A stretch of 64,000 nt of DNA from Armatimonadota bacterium (GTDB taxonomy: Bacteria; Armatimonadota; Fimbriimonadia; Fimbriimonadales; Fimbriimonadaceae), in contig JAFDWX010000004.1 of the NCBI GenBank assembly GCA_018268255.1, forward strand, positions 310,001-374,000, in the 5' to 3' direction. Position 1 is the stretch's first letter. The number at the start of each line of letters is the position of its first letter. This document shows, piece after piece, positions 26,833 through 36,018 of the stretch. Both the position numbers and the translations under genes were made by a program. Under the pieces are notes generated by a model. It worked only from the letters and a program-made list of their open reading frames with translations. It searched no databases and had not been told where the DNA came from.

Positions 26833-27656
26833 TCCCGTTTGTGAAAATGCACGGAATCGGTAACGATTTCGTGATGCTGAACTGCTTTCCCGAGCGTCAT
26901 TGTGACCTCGACTGGCCCTCGCTGTCCCGGGAGATGTGCGATCGACGGTTCGGAATCGGTGCCGACGGCTTGATTTTGGTTGAGCCTGGGGAAACCGCAC
27001 CGTTTCGTATGCGGATGTACAACCCGGATGGATCCGAAAGTGAAATGTGCGGGAACGGCATCCGCTGTTACGCAAGGTTCGCTCTGGATCAAGGGTTGAC
27101 TGCTTGTGCGACTATTCCCGTGGAAACAGGAGCGGGACTCCTTACCCTTGAAGCACTTGCGGACGGCCGAGTCCGGGTCGACATGGGTTTGGCACGACTC
27201 ACCCGCGGCGAAATCGGAATGGAGGGTGACCCCAACAGCCAGTGCATTTCTGAATCCATTACTGTCGATGCTTTTTCCGGCAGCGGCACGGCTGTATCCA
27301 TGGGGAATCCCCATCTCGTGTTTTTTGTGCCGGACGTCGCTTGCGTCGATTTGGAAAGAATAGGGCCCACGATCGAGCACTCACCGCTCTTTCCGAAAAG
27401 AGTCAATGTCCACTTCGTTCAGGTTGTGGATCGTTCCCATTTGATTCAGCGCACTTGGGAACGAGGCGCGGGAATCACGCTTGCATGCGGCACTGGCGCA
27501 TGCGCGTGTTTGGTTGCGGCTTTTCTCAATGGGTTGGCAGATAGGAAAGCGGAGATTGCGCTACCCGGAGGCAGACTCGAAATTGAGTATTGCGAAGAAG
27601 GTCGCGTGTTTATGACTGGCCCCGCCGAAACCGTGTTTCACGGCGAATGGCCCTGA
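26829..27656 (+). CDS. dapF: Diaminopimelate epimerase
   Basis: 275 residues. Interconverts LL- and meso-diaminopimelate for lysine and peptidoglycan synthesis. The two catalytic Cys are in [14 protein letters not shown] and LACGTGACA, and the N-terminal [11 protein letters not shown] is typical. The start is GTG at 26829, overlapping the hfq stop; an internal ATG before HGIGNDF would cut the first strand. Genes miaA, hfq and dapF appear co-transcribed. Confidence 0.96.
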   Translation: MIPFVKMHGIGNDFVMLNCFPERHCDLDWPSLSREMCDRRFGIGADGLILVEPGETAPFRMRMYNPDGSESEMCGNGIRCYARFALDQGLTACATIPVETGAGLLTLEALADGRVRVDMGLARLTRGEIGMEGDPNSQCISESITVDAFSGSGTAVSMGNPHLVFFVPDVACVDLERIGPTIEHSPLFPKRVNVHFVQVVDRSHLIQRTWERGAGITLACGTGACACLVAAFLNGLADRKAEIALPGGRLEIEYCEEGRVFMTGPAETVFHGEWP

Positions 27657-27678
27657 GATACCGAGGAATCCCCGAGTC

Positions 27679-27719
27679 TCCCCCTTAATCCCCCCAAGGC
27701 GCACCGCTTGTGAGGGGGA
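27679..27719. other. Intergenic stem-loop after dapF
   Basis: TCCCCCT (27679-27685) pairs with AGGGGGA (27713-27719); a second small stem CAAG/CTTG lies inside. No T-run follows on either strand. It may be a dispersed palindromic element or a weak stop between the convergent dapF and nadE genes. Confidence 0.4.
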
Positions 27720-27781
27720 AATCCGGACAGATAACGGCAACGTTACCTGAGTACCGGGCGCTGGCCAATTCGATTCATGTT

Positions 27782-28645
27782 TCAGTAGTCCACGGGTCGC
27801 AAGTAGTACTCGCCGATGGCACTGGGACTCAGCATCGCCACCGTTGGCATTCTGCGCTTCCAATGGGTCGTGTCCACACGCTTCCAAACGAGCTCCACAT
27901 CCGCCTGGGGAAACCCAATCTCGATCAGTTTCTCTCGAGGGTAGCCGAGCGTGAGGTAGTGGAGGATGAGGTCAGCTTTTCGATAGGTGATCCCGAAGTC
28001 TCTTTCGTCGGTCTGCCCTTTGATAAGATCAGCCGTCGCAGGTTTATCGACAATAACCGACGGAACACCCAATTCCCGTGCCAGATCCCAAACTTGAGAT
28101 TTGAACAGATCGCCCAGCGGATTGATCGGCGGAGAATCGTCGGCATGCCAGGTGAAGTACCCGAAGAGGCGTTCGCTCTTGTTGCCCGTTCCAATCGGTA
28201 GACCACCCAACCTCGCTGACTGATCGAAGAGAACGATCATTCTGCATCGAGCGCAGACATTCCCCAGCCGCGATGGTGAGATCTCGCCCACGGCAGCGAG
28301 GTATCCGTCCACCATTTCGGTGATGGGGATCGTTTCTGCGGAAAGGCCAAGGTCGTCGATGACAAGTTGAGCATGGTCCAAACTCTCTTGGGACGAAATT
28401 TTGTACGGCATCCGAAAGACGTGCGTGTTCTGGGCACCAAAAGTGCGAGCGCAAAGGTACGCCACTACGGCGGAGTCCACCCCTCCGCTCAATCCGATCA
28501 CGGCATGGGTCATCCCTCTCCGGACAACGCATTCGTAACGCAAGAATCCCACGAGCCAATCCGCCACGAGCCCCGCGTTGAGTCGGAGCGGATCTGCGGG
28601 CTCCGAGGGCATCGGAATGATGGGAATTGAGATTTCTGAATTCAT
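27782..28645 (-). CDS. nadE: NH3-dependent NAD+ synthase
   Basis: 287 residues. Converts deamido-NAD to NAD with ATP. The P-loop SGGVDSA, the region GTGNKSERLFGYFTWHADDS and the dimer-interface helices identify the short, ammonia-dependent form; no nitrilase-type glutaminase domain is present. Two internal segments are typical: KPATADL and QTDERDFG. The ATG at 28645 has AGG only two bases upstream. It is divergent from the small membrane protein gene and convergent with dapF. Confidence 0.95.
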   Translation of the reverse strand: MNSEISIPIIPMPSEPADPLRLNAGLVADWLVGFLRYECVVRRGMTHAVIGLSGGVDSAVVAYLCARTFGAQNTHVFRMPYKISSQESLDHAQLVIDDLGLSAETIPITEMVDGYLAAVGEISPSRLGNVCARCRMIVLFDQSARLGGLPIGTGNKSERLFGYFTWHADDSPPINPLGDLFKSQVWDLARELGVPSVIVDKPATADLIKGQTDERDFGITYRKADLILHYLTLGYPREKLIEIGFPQADVELVWKRVDTTHWKRRMPTVAMLSPSAIGEYYLRPVDY

Positions 28646-28750
28646 ACCTAAATTTTCTTAAGCCATTAGGCCTATTTATTCCAATATCCGGATCCGCGGC
28701 CCTAGAATGTTTGTAATAATAGGTTGTACCGCATAGCGGCAAGGAACGAA

Positions 28751-28954
28751 ATGGAAAAAATCTTACGATTCGTGGTGATGGCAATCCTGGTGGTCATAGC
28801 CATCAAAGTCGGTTTTTGGGCATTGGCGGTGATTTCAGCCGTGTTGTTCAAACTGGTGTTTCTGGCCGCGTTGGTCGGCATCGTTCTCTTCGCTATCTAC
28901 GCGTTGAGTGGAGGTCGTCGCAGCCTCCTAGGAGGACGAAGAACTCTTCCATAG
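28751..28954 (+). CDS. Small membrane protein
   Basis: 67 residues: MEKILRFV, then two hydrophobic helices (about 9-30 and 31-53) and a basic tail with two GGRR repeats. AAGGA (28741-28745) just upstream supports the ATG at 28751 over a start at 28724. Not recognised as a named family. It lies 63 nt before the penicillin-acylase gene on the same strand. Confidence 0.65.
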   Translation: MEKILRFVVMAILVVIAIKVGFWALAVISAVLFKLVFLAALVGIVLFAIYALSGGRRSLLGGRRTLP

Positions 28955-29017
28955 CGGCTTTAGGAAAATTTCCCTTTCCCAATCAAATAGCGCGAGCGGT
29001 GGGCCAGAATCCTTAGT

Positions 29018-31198
29018 ATGGTCACCCTCGCGCTTTTACTTGGCATCGCTAGCCCCACTATCACTCGGTCGGATTACGGCGTGCCCCAGATCTCTGGCCG
29101 CAACATCACCGAGGTTTTCCGAAACTTGGGGTACGCGACTGCTCAAGACCGGTTATGGCAGATGGAAAACTCCCGTCGGGTGGCGCGCGGTGAAATGGCC
29201 GAGGTGTTCGGTCCCACTCTTGTCGCATCTGATAAAGAGACGCGAAAGACCCTTGTCAGCGATGCTGAGATCGACGCCCAGTTTGCCAAGCGAGGAAAGA
29301 ACTTCCAATCCGCTTGGAAAGCGTTTGCCGAGGGTGTGAACGCATACATCGCCGACGCCAAAAAGGAAAAGGAACTTCCCGAGGGCTACAAGAAAAACGG
29401 CTTCTTGCCTCGACCTTGGACCGTCAACGATTCCGCGTCGATCGCCGTGATGATGGGTCGACGTTTCGGCCAAACCGGTGGCTACGAACTCGCGCAATGG
29501 ACCGCCCTCCAGTATCTGGGCACACAAAAAGTGAAGGATCGACGGCTTGATGCCTGGGAAGATTTTGCATGGCAAAATGATCCAAAGGCGTACACAACTG
29601 TCCAAGCTGAAGACGAAGCCCAGTGCAAGCAGCTGGAGTTTCCTCAATGGACACGTGGCGATACCGAAAAGCAGCTTGACGGACTGCCTAAAGTGGGGTT
29701 GCTCGAGCTTGCTCCGGCTCTCAAACTGGCCATGGCCGAGGAGCAGCAGACGGTCGCTGTCAAAAGCGGGACTCCATACAAACTGGGAAGCTACGCGATG
29801 GTGGTTGCCGGGAACCGCTCCGCAAGCGGTAAGCCCATCCTCCTCTCGGGCCCCCAGATGGGCTTGAGCGATCCGGCGATCGTGTATGAGGTCGTCATCC
29901 GCTCGCGAGGCATGAACGTTGCTGGCATCTCGGTCCCAGGCGTGCCCATGGTCGTGGTGGGAAGCACTCCCAAAATTGCCTGGGGACTTACGACAGGGGT
30001 GGCAGACACTTCGGATATCTTCTGGAATGAGACTAAAGACGAGACCTATCGATACGGCACAGATTGGTTGAGTCTCAAGCACATTCGGCACACGATCAAA
30101 GTGAAAGATGGTGCGAATGCGGAAGTAGATCAAGTTCGTACTCGGTTCGGTGATGTTCTCTTGGAGAATGCTCGCACGCATTCCGTGTTCAGTCTTCGAA
30201 GAAGCGGGGATGGCAAGGAACTTGAATCTTGGGAAGCATTGTTCGATCTCTATTCGGTGCAGTCGGTGAGCGATGCCATCAAGAAGGCGCCAAAGATAGC
30301 GTTCAACTTCAACCTGTTTCTTGCAGATAAGAAAACTATCGGATGGACCTATTGTGGCTTGATGCCTCTCCGCGCAAACGGTTATGACGCTCGTTTGCCG
30401 ATCCCGGGAGAGCCGGAGACAGACTGGAAAGGTTTCCAATCGCTCAGCGAACACCTGCATGTCGTCGACCCGAAAGGCGGGCTATTCGTTAACTGGAATA
30501 ACAAACCGATTTCATGGTTCCCATGCCTGGATACACCGTATTGGGGTTATCCGAATCGGGTTAACCTCATCGCTGACGCATTCAGAACGAGAGACATGAT
30601 TGTGCCCGACAAATTGTGGAATACAAGCAAACTGATTGCACAAGAAGACGACTATTCGGCAGGAGTCATGCTAGGAGAGCTGAAGGCAGTTATTCCTGCG
30701 GATGATGAGCTACAGCATTTTGATGGGTTGATGGTTCTGAACTCTCGACCGGCGCGCCTCTTCTCCATTTTCTTAACGACACTCAAGAATATGCTTGTTG
30801 CCGATGACACTGGGAATTTCCTAAGTCCGGCGACGTTTAATACCGTTGCACAAGCCCCTTTCGTGCTCAAAGCACTGGAGGGCAAGACTCGATTTGATTT
30901 CTTGAATGGGGATAGTAAAAGGTCATTCTTACTTAAAGCCTATGAAGCCGCGAAGAACCAATACGCAACGATGAATTCTGATATCTTCATCCCTTCATCG
31001 GCCACCTACGCTGGCGCGGACCCTCTCATGTACTCAAATAGAGGGTCATTCATCCAAGTGGCCCAGTTTGGCGATCGGCTGGTGGTGGATAGCGTTCTGC
31101 CTCCCGGGAATTCGGAAGCGGGCGACCACAGCCGAGATCAGCTGCCGATCGCCCGAGAGTTCCATGGCAAACGCTTAGTCAGTTGGGATGCTCGTTAG
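29018..31198 (+). CDS. Penicillin acylase family N-terminal-nucleophile hydrolase
   Basis: 726 residues, one proenzyme. The expected autocleavage site with the nucleophile Ser is GS at 257-258 (YKLGSYAMVVAGNRSASGKPIL); the family consensus is GSNxW, so the usual Asn and Trp are replaced (Tyr259 and Met261 at those places). Upstream is an alpha chain with GYATAQDRLWQME, typical of the family. Members deacylate penicillins, acyl-homoserine lactones or other amides; the substrate here cannot be told. A short hydrophobic N-terminus suggests export. The TAG stop shares four bases with the convergent stop of the gene at 31195. Confidence 0.88.
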   Translation: MVTLALLLGIASPTITRSDYGVPQISGRNITEVFRNLGYATAQDRLWQMENSRRVARGEMAEVFGPTLVASDKETRKTLVSDAEIDAQFAKRGKNFQSAWKAFAEGVNAYIADAKKEKELPEGYKKNGFLPRPWTVNDSASIAVMMGRRFGQTGGYELAQWTALQYLGTQKVKDRRLDAWEDFAWQNDPKAYTTVQAEDEAQCKQLEFPQWTRGDTEKQLDGLPKVGLLELAPALKLAMAEEQQTVAVKSGTPYKLGSYAMVVAGNRSASGKPILLSGPQMGLSDPAIVYEVVIRSRGMNVAGISVPGVPMVVVGSTPKIAWGLTTGVADTSDIFWNETKDETYRYGTDWLSLKHIRHTIKVKDGANAEVDQVRTRFGDVLLENARTHSVFSLRRSGDGKELESWEALFDLYSVQSVSDAIKKAPKIAFNFNLFLADKKTIGWTYCGLMPLRANGYDARLPIPGEPETDWKGFQSLSEHLHVVDPKGGLFVNWNNKPISWFPCLDTPYWGYPNRVNLIADAFRTRDMIVPDKLWNTSKLIAQEDDYSAGVMLGELKAVIPADDELQHFDGLMVLNSRPARLFSIFLTTLKNMLVADDTGNFLSPATFNTVAQAPFVLKALEGKTRFDFLNGDSKRSFLLKAYEAAKNQYATMNSDIFIPSSATYAGADPLMYSNRGSFIQVAQFGDRLVVDSVLPPGNSEAGDHSRDQLPIAREFHGKRLVSWDAR

Positions 31199-32526
31199 TC
31201 GTCTCCGCCCAGATCGAAGTTATTCGAGAGAATAAGATAGTCGAAGATGGTAACGCTGCCGTCCCCATCTAGGTCGGCAGCAGGGTCCCAATTACTTGAG
31301 GATGAATCAGAGTCGAATGCTGTGGAAAGTTGGAGATAGTCGAAGATTGTTACGAAATTATCTCCGTCGACGTCGCCGTTGAGGAGAACGACATTGCCAA
31401 GAGTCGCGCCGTAATTATCGATTATGAAAGCTACGTTTTTACGCAGGAAGTGGGAGGTCTTAACAGCGAGGGAAAATTGCCCGCGTCGCGTGGTCGTAAA
31501 CTTGAAGCTGCCATCGTTGGCAACCGAAAGAGTTGGTGTTTGTACCACTGCACCCTGTGAGTTTCGCACCTCCACATCATAAGTTTGCGAGGAAGGGTCT
31601 CCCAGGAATTCGCTTAGTTCAATCTTTCCAGAAACTGGTACAGGGAAACCGGAGCTGTAAATCAATCTCCAGTTACTTTGTAAAGTTCCACCAAAGCCTG
31701 TAAGATCGGTTCCTGCAGCAACGCCGTAAGCAAACTTGCGGACGACCGTGCCGCCAGTCCCAATGATCGACCCATCACCGAGTTCCATACATCCGCGTGA
31801 TCCATCAAGGTTGTATTTGAAAACCTCTGTACCGTCTGGAAGGAACTCATAGATTCCGTTCCCCTTGCCGTTTGATTGAGGAATGCTAAAAACCGAAATC
31901 AGAATATGTCCGTTACCCATCTCATGAATTTGTTGAGTAAACGGATAGCCAACACAAAAGTCGCTCACGAAAGTTCCACTGGAATCGTACCGGCGAACCT
32001 TAGGGGTGTTGCCGCCGGAAAATGTTTGTGAACTACTTACCAGAACGTCTCCGTTGCGCAATTCGAGCGCAAACCAAGCCGATGGAACAGATGCGAAATC
32101 TCTGATATAGGTTCCGTTGGGCGAATACTCCGCCACCACCCCTGCCGCGCCGAGAGCAAGAAGGTAGTTTCCGTTCCGACGACGCGTGATCCCGCGCAGG
32201 TTATCGACTCCAGTTATAAACTCGCCGAGGTAGGTTCCGTCGAGCGCATATTGGTGCACGGAATCCGAACCCTGGTCGCTCACAAGATAGGTGTCATTAG
32301 GTCCCTCGCAAGCGATTTGCGGAGTTTGGAATTCTGCTCTTCCCGGTCCGATGACATCGCCAAGATAATTTGCATTGAGATCAAATCGGGCAACACGGGT
32401 TCCTTGGGGGTTGCTGGTTCCCTGGTTGATACTATCAATGAGGAAAACGCCCTCGGGCAAACTAGCCCACGCGCCAAAAGGCGCAGCAAGCGAAAGAGTC
32501 AACAATGCGCTGGAAAGAAATCTCAT
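31195..32526 (-). CDS. Exported NHL/propeller-like protein with dockerin-like module
   Basis: 443 residues from the ATG at 32526, which opens a signal peptide (MRFLSSALLTLSLAAPFGAWA); a start at 32580 would precede it with an unlikely segment. The body (about 25-300) has repeating units such as GTYLGEFITGVDNLRGITR and GTYIRDFASVPS, as in NHL/SMP-30-type beta-propellers. The C-terminal beta-sandwich plus two dockerin-like loops, DVDGDNFVTIFD and DLDGDGSVTIFD, match those of the genes at 13873 and 20073. It ends in LGGDD. Exported; function unknown. Confidence 0.83.
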   Translation of the reverse strand: MRFLSSALLTLSLAAPFGAWASLPEGVFLIDSINQGTSNPQGTRVARFDLNANYLGDVIGPGRAEFQTPQIACEGPNDTYLVSDQGSDSVHQYALDGTYLGEFITGVDNLRGITRRRNGNYLLALGAAGVVAEYSPNGTYIRDFASVPSAWFALELRNGDVLVSSSQTFSGGNTPKVRRYDSSGTFVSDFCVGYPFTQQIHEMGNGHILISVFSIPQSNGKGNGIYEFLPDGTEVFKYNLDGSRGCMELGDGSIIGTGGTVVRKFAYGVAAGTDLTGFGGTLQSNWRLIYSSGFPVPVSGKIELSEFLGDPSSQTYDVEVRNSQGAVVQTPTLSVANDGSFKFTTTRRGQFSLAVKTSHFLRKNVAFIIDNYGATLGNVVLLNGDVDGDNFVTIFDYLQLSTAFDSDSSSSNWDPAADLDGDGSVTIFDYLILSNNFDLGGDD

Positions 32527-32583
32527 AGAGGCACCTGCACCAAGATTGTACATACAAACTTGAGTGCAAGTGCCCAGCAAAAT

Positions 32584-33747
32584 TCACTGGACCTGGTCCA
32601 TTCTGATCCATCCACGGCTGGAGTGGCTCCTTTCAACGGCATCTAGCACCCGCTGGTTGTGATAGCCATCCTCAAAATTCGGACTGATCGGCTCACCCTT
32701 ATCGATAGCAACCATGGCGTCGGCGACGAGATTGATAAAAGTGTGTTCGTAGCCGATGATGTGTCCGACGGGCCAGTAATTCCCGGCATATGGATGCGAG
32801 CCTTCCGTTGCTTGGATCACCCGGAATCCGTGCGTCTCGGCAGGGTCACCTTCGTTGTAATATTCCAGCTCGTTGAGCCGCTCAAGATTGAAAACGATGG
32901 ACCCTTTCGAGCCGTTGATCTCCCAACGGTTGTAATTCTTTCGACCAACCGCGAACCTGCTGGCCTCAAATGTGCCCAGGGCTCCGTTTTGAAACCGAGC
33001 GAGGAACATCGCGGCATCGTCCACCGTGACTTCGCCCATCTCTGTGCTTGCGGAAGCACCCAGGCGATCGTCGATGGCTCCCACTTTCGGCCGCTGTTTG
33101 ATGAACGTATGCAAGGTGCCGCACACTTCATCAAACTCTCCAACCAGATGGCGGCCCAGATCGATGATGTGGGCATTGATATCGCCATGGGTGCCGCTTC
33201 CCGCCTTCTCTTTTTGCAGTCGCCATACCAGTGGGAAATTGGGATCTGCGATCCAGTCTTGAAGATAAGTCGCGCGCATGTGGTAAATCGTGCCGAGTTC
33301 CCCTGACGAAATCATCCGCTTGGCGAGTGCCACCGCGGGTGCTTTTCGGTAGTTGTGGAAAATGGCATTCGGCTTTCCGCTTTTTTGGATGGCTTGGAGC
33401 ATTTGGCGGGCTTCATCAAGGGTGTTCCCAAGCGGCTTTTCGCAGAACACGATCTTGCCTGCATCGGCAGCAGCGATGGCTATCTCGCAGTGAGAATCGC
33501 CTGGGGTCGAGATGTCGATGATGTCGATGTTGGGATCTTCGACCACTTTGCGCCAATCTGTTTCTGTTTGCTGCCAGCCGAACTTATCGGCAGCGGCTTT
33601 GAGCGGCCCTTCGGACCGGCCGCAAATGGTTTTCATTACGGGCTCAACTGGGAGATCAAAAAAGTGGGCGACCTGCCGATAAGCGTTGCTGTGGGCCTTG
33701 CCCATGAACTGGTAGCCGATGAGTCCAACATTGAGCTTTTTTGCCAT
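32584..33747 (-). CDS. Gfo/Idh/MocA family oxidoreductase
   Basis: 387 residues. NAD(P)-dependent sugar or inositol dehydrogenase fold: N-terminal Rossmann motif [18 protein letters not shown] (about 102-107) that holds the catalytic Lys, and the C-terminal alpha/beta domain. [15 protein letters not shown] carries the likely catalytic Asp/His (DxxxH). The substrate is unknown. A -10-like TAAAAT lies six bases upstream of the ATG at 33747, so the message is probably leaderless. Confidence 0.9.
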   Translation of the reverse strand: MAKKLNVGLIGYQFMGKAHSNAYRQVAHFFDLPVEPVMKTICGRSEGPLKAAADKFGWQQTETDWRKVVEDPNIDIIDISTPGDSHCEIAIAAADAGKIVFCEKPLGNTLDEARQMLQAIQKSGKPNAIFHNYRKAPAVALAKRMISSGELGTIYHMRATYLQDWIADPNFPLVWRLQKEKAGSGTHGDINAHIIDLGRHLVGEFDEVCGTLHTFIKQRPKVGAIDDRLGASASTEMGEVTVDDAAMFLARFQNGALGTFEASRFAVGRKNYNRWEINGSKGSIVFNLERLNELEYYNEGDPAETHGFRVIQATEGSHPYAGNYWPVGHIIGYEHTFINLVADAMVAIDKGEPISPNFEDGYHNQRVLDAVERSHSSRGWIRMDQVQ

Positions 33748-33753
33748 GCTGCT

Positions 33754-33759
33754 ATTTTA
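33754..33759 (-). promoter_or_regulatory. Leaderless -10 box of the Gfo/Idh/MocA gene
   Basis: TAAAAT on the minus strand, six bases before the ATG at 33747. No -35 is recognisable, because a GC-rich palindromic element occupies that place. Confidence 0.45.
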
Positions 33760-33774
33760 GCTTGGCGAAGGCGC

Positions 33775-33832
33775 GCCCCGGCCCGGGCCACACCCTCGTC
33801 GCTCGCCCTGCTCGCTCCTCCGCCCCCGGGGC
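33775..33832 (-). repeat. GC-rich palindromic repeat, copy C (degenerate)
   Basis: On the minus strand GCCCCGG (33826-33832) opens and CCGGGGC (33775-33781) closes the element; between them are GGGCGG and GGGTGTGGCCCGGG. This matches the layout of copies A (35901) and B (53686): outer stem, a GGGGC-type box, an inner hairpin, a GGGCGTGGCC-type box, then the closing stem. The inner hairpin is poor here. It lies just upstream of the Gfo/Idh/MocA promoter. Confidence 0.5.
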
Positions 33833-34020
33833 TGGTTCCGCTTTCATGCTCGGGAGGCAGTAGTAGCACCTGAGTCTCGGCGACAGTGCGTCGTCTTTCA
33901 TGGCTAGATCACTAGCTAGAGAGAAAATCGTTGAGATCAATAGCTTACGACACTTTTGTTGCCCTACGAGTTAACAACAAAATGCCCATCTTTGCAGGGG
34001 ACTGTGAGAGAATTGCTCAA

Positions 34021-35014
34021 TCAGTTAGTAGATTTCAAGGTGAGAATCAGGACATCGAGTTTGTTGCCTCTCTTGGCAGCGATACCGCATTCCTGGCCCC
34101 AAGCGATACTGGATAATCTCTCATATTTGCGATCTCTCCAAACGTATTGTTCCTGAATAGTTTGTTTCCAAGGATCGTACTGTACGAGGACAACTTGCCC
34201 ATTTCTCAAAAAGACAAATTGATGTTCACTAAGTACTGTAAAGTTCTGGCAAGAGCCCAAAACATAGCGGGTTGGACCCGATACATTTCGCCAGGAAGAT
34301 ACCGTCTGCTGGTTGCTATCTCTGATCTTAAGATCGCCGAACATCAAATCTGAAACAAGTATATATCCGTCTTTTTCCTTGTTTCTTAAGTTCACGAAGG
34401 CCTTCGCTAGTGTAAACAAATATCCTGCCCTCAGAGACAAAGCCCTCAGGCAGACGACCATCATCTGGGGTAGCCCAAAGTTTTAATACATCCTGCTGGG
34501 ACTGGAGAATAACCGTACCCAGTTTGCCCGCGATCCAGTGAGAAGGATAACCCGTAAATGGAACGGGTTCTAAGGCGTATCTCCATTCCGAGACAGTCTC
34601 CAAAGCTTGTGTGCGACGGAGGACTTGGATTTTGTCTTGGCCCTGCGTATAGCATTTTACAAATATCTCGCCCGAGTTGAAGGCAATCGGTATCGCGCCT
34701 GCGGGAAGCTGAATTACTTTGGGAACAGCTATTGGGCTATCGTAGACTGCTAGTACCGACGTGAATACATCCTCATACTTACGAACCGTCGCCAGCCCAA
34801 ACGATTGAGCGGTTTCACCCCAGATCAAATACTGGTTCGGAGAGATGTCGAAGGTTCTGCTGGATATCTCGTTGCTCTGCGACCGGCCCGAATCAGGACG
34901 ATGTGCACACCCGATCTGCAACACAAGAATCGTCAATGGAATGAGCAGCCGTTTCAAAGTTCTTTGGGGCGCGTGCTTTTCCCTTTCAAATCCATGTTTC
35001 CCGTTCAAGTACAT
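34021..35014 (-). pseudogene. Frameshifted lipoprotein gene
   Basis: Two overlapping reading frames together encode one protein of about 330 residues. The first (34328-35014) begins with a lipoprotein signal (LQIGC) and runs through FVYTSEGLRELKKQGK. The second (from about 34376 to 34021) continues with DGYILVSDLMFGDLKIRDSN to the end. The switch falls at a five-A run on the coding strand (34372-34376); removing one A joins the frames as QGKDGYILV. Either a true inactivating indel or a sequencing error in a homopolymer. The ATG at 35014 has GGAAAAG upstream. No family recognised. Confidence 0.72.
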
Positions 35015-35063
35015 TCACTTTTCCAATGAGTTCGAGCAAACTTGGCGATTAGGCAAGCTGTTG

Positions 35064-35612
35064 TCAACCAGTTGTTCCAATCGCAATTGCGCCAAAGTAT
35101 GGAACTTCCCCCGGAAGATACACGCACTGCACCGAGAAAGTACTACCTTCCCACTCGAATCCTTCAGTTTTTCTTAAAGCCAGTGTGGTGAAAAGTTCCA
35201 AAAGTTCCTCGGAAGAGGTCAACAGCAATTCCAAGCTATCGCACAACCCACTCCCCCTGTCACATCCGACGATATAGAATCCAGGCGAAGTTCCCCAGGA
35301 GGTGACCATACTTCCCCTCTTGTCAGCTGGGACCTCATGCAGATTGCATGCTAGAAATGAACCAAATTGAGGGTGATGCACTGCCGTATCCTCGACCGAA
35401 CTTCCGAAAAGAAATATCTCCTCCTCGGAGCGAGCCAATCCAAAACACCACCTAGCCAGTGAGGCAATTTCTACAGTATTCGAATCATCGGCCTCTCTTA
35501 GAATATGCCACGGACGATAGCGCACTTCACTGAAGGATGGAATTCCATCTTTTATCGCTATCCTTGTTGTCCTCAATTCGCTAACAAAAGCCAAAGGATG
35601 GAATCTCATCAT
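35064..35612 (-). CDS. Hypothetical protein with duplicated start region
   Basis: 182 residues, not recognised. There is no signal peptide or membrane helix; the composition is mixed with several aromatic and Cys residues. The first 23 codons lie in copy 1 of a 61-bp tandem duplication. The present ATG (MMRFHPLAFV) arises from the junction, while the other copy encodes a closely similar peptide (MAFVRVLRTTGIAINDEIPSF) in the original frame and then hits a stop. Upstream of copy 2 an open frame without an ATG runs on for some 20 codons. The gene may therefore be a 5'-damaged relic. It ends 50 nt after the frameshifted lipoprotein gene starts. Confidence 0.5.
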   Translation of the reverse strand: MMRFHPLAFVSELRTTRIAIKDGIPSFSEVRYRPWHILREADDSNTVEIASLARWCFGLARSEEEIFLFGSSVEDTAVHHPQFGSFLACNLHEVPADKRGSMVTSWGTSPGFYIVGCDRGSGLCDSLELLLTSSEELLELFTTLALRKTEGFEWEGSTFSVQCVYLPGEVPYFGAIAIGTTG

Positions 35613-35656
35613 TTATCGCTATCCCTGTTGTCCTCAGTACCCTAACAAAGGCCATC
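35535..35656. repeat. 61-bp imperfect tandem duplication
   Basis: Two units, 35535-35595 and 35596-35656, each begin GGATGGAAT and contain TTTATCGCTATCC and TTGTTGTCCTCA-type blocks; about ten positions differ. The length is not a multiple of three, so the copy shifts the frame of the minus-strand gene that starts inside it. Confidence 0.85.
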
Positions 35657-35900
35657 CGAGCATCCAACCAAGAGCCTTTCCATAGAATTTCTGCCAGATG
35701 AATCAAGGTTGAAAATGAGCCGCTCTTCTATATGATGATCCTTCCTTATTCCGATACCAACCCTCTTCCGCCTACGAAGGGATTTCAACCCAAAGATCGG
35801 TGTTGAAAAGGTCGCTTATTAAAATACTGTCCTTGCTGCGGCATGCCACTGCTGCTTCCATCATACAACGCATGCGCCACATCGATGCGCAAAATTGCCC

Positions 35901-35972
35901 TCGCCGCGTTGGGGCAGGGCTGAGGTCCGCCCGGACCGAAGCCAGGGCGTGGCCTTGGGCCAACGCGACGAG
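35901..35972 (+). repeat. GC-rich palindromic repeat, copy A
   Basis: The outer stem TCGCCGCGTTGG (35901-35912) pairs with CCAACGCGACGA (35960-35971) with one mismatch. The inner hairpin is GGCT-GGTCC / GGACC-AGCC (35918-35943). Between lie GGGGC and GGGCGTGGCCTTGGG boxes shared with copy B. It lies 46 nt before the pyrH start codon. The rest of the 406-nt stretch 35613-36018 holds the second copy of the 61-bp duplication and no gene I can support. Confidence 0.7.
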
Positions 35973-36018
35973 CGCTTTTCGGACATAATTACCCTTCAGA
36001 CCCAAGGAGAAATATCCG

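Noticed and set aside
29153-30460. Long open frame on the minus strand inside the penicillin-acylase gene
   Set aside because: It is an exact antisense shadow of a well-supported family member, with no recognisable domains and an unlikely composition.
35772-36005. 77-codon minus-strand open frame upstream of pyrH
   Set aside because: It runs through palindromic repeat A and has no ribosome-binding site or family match.
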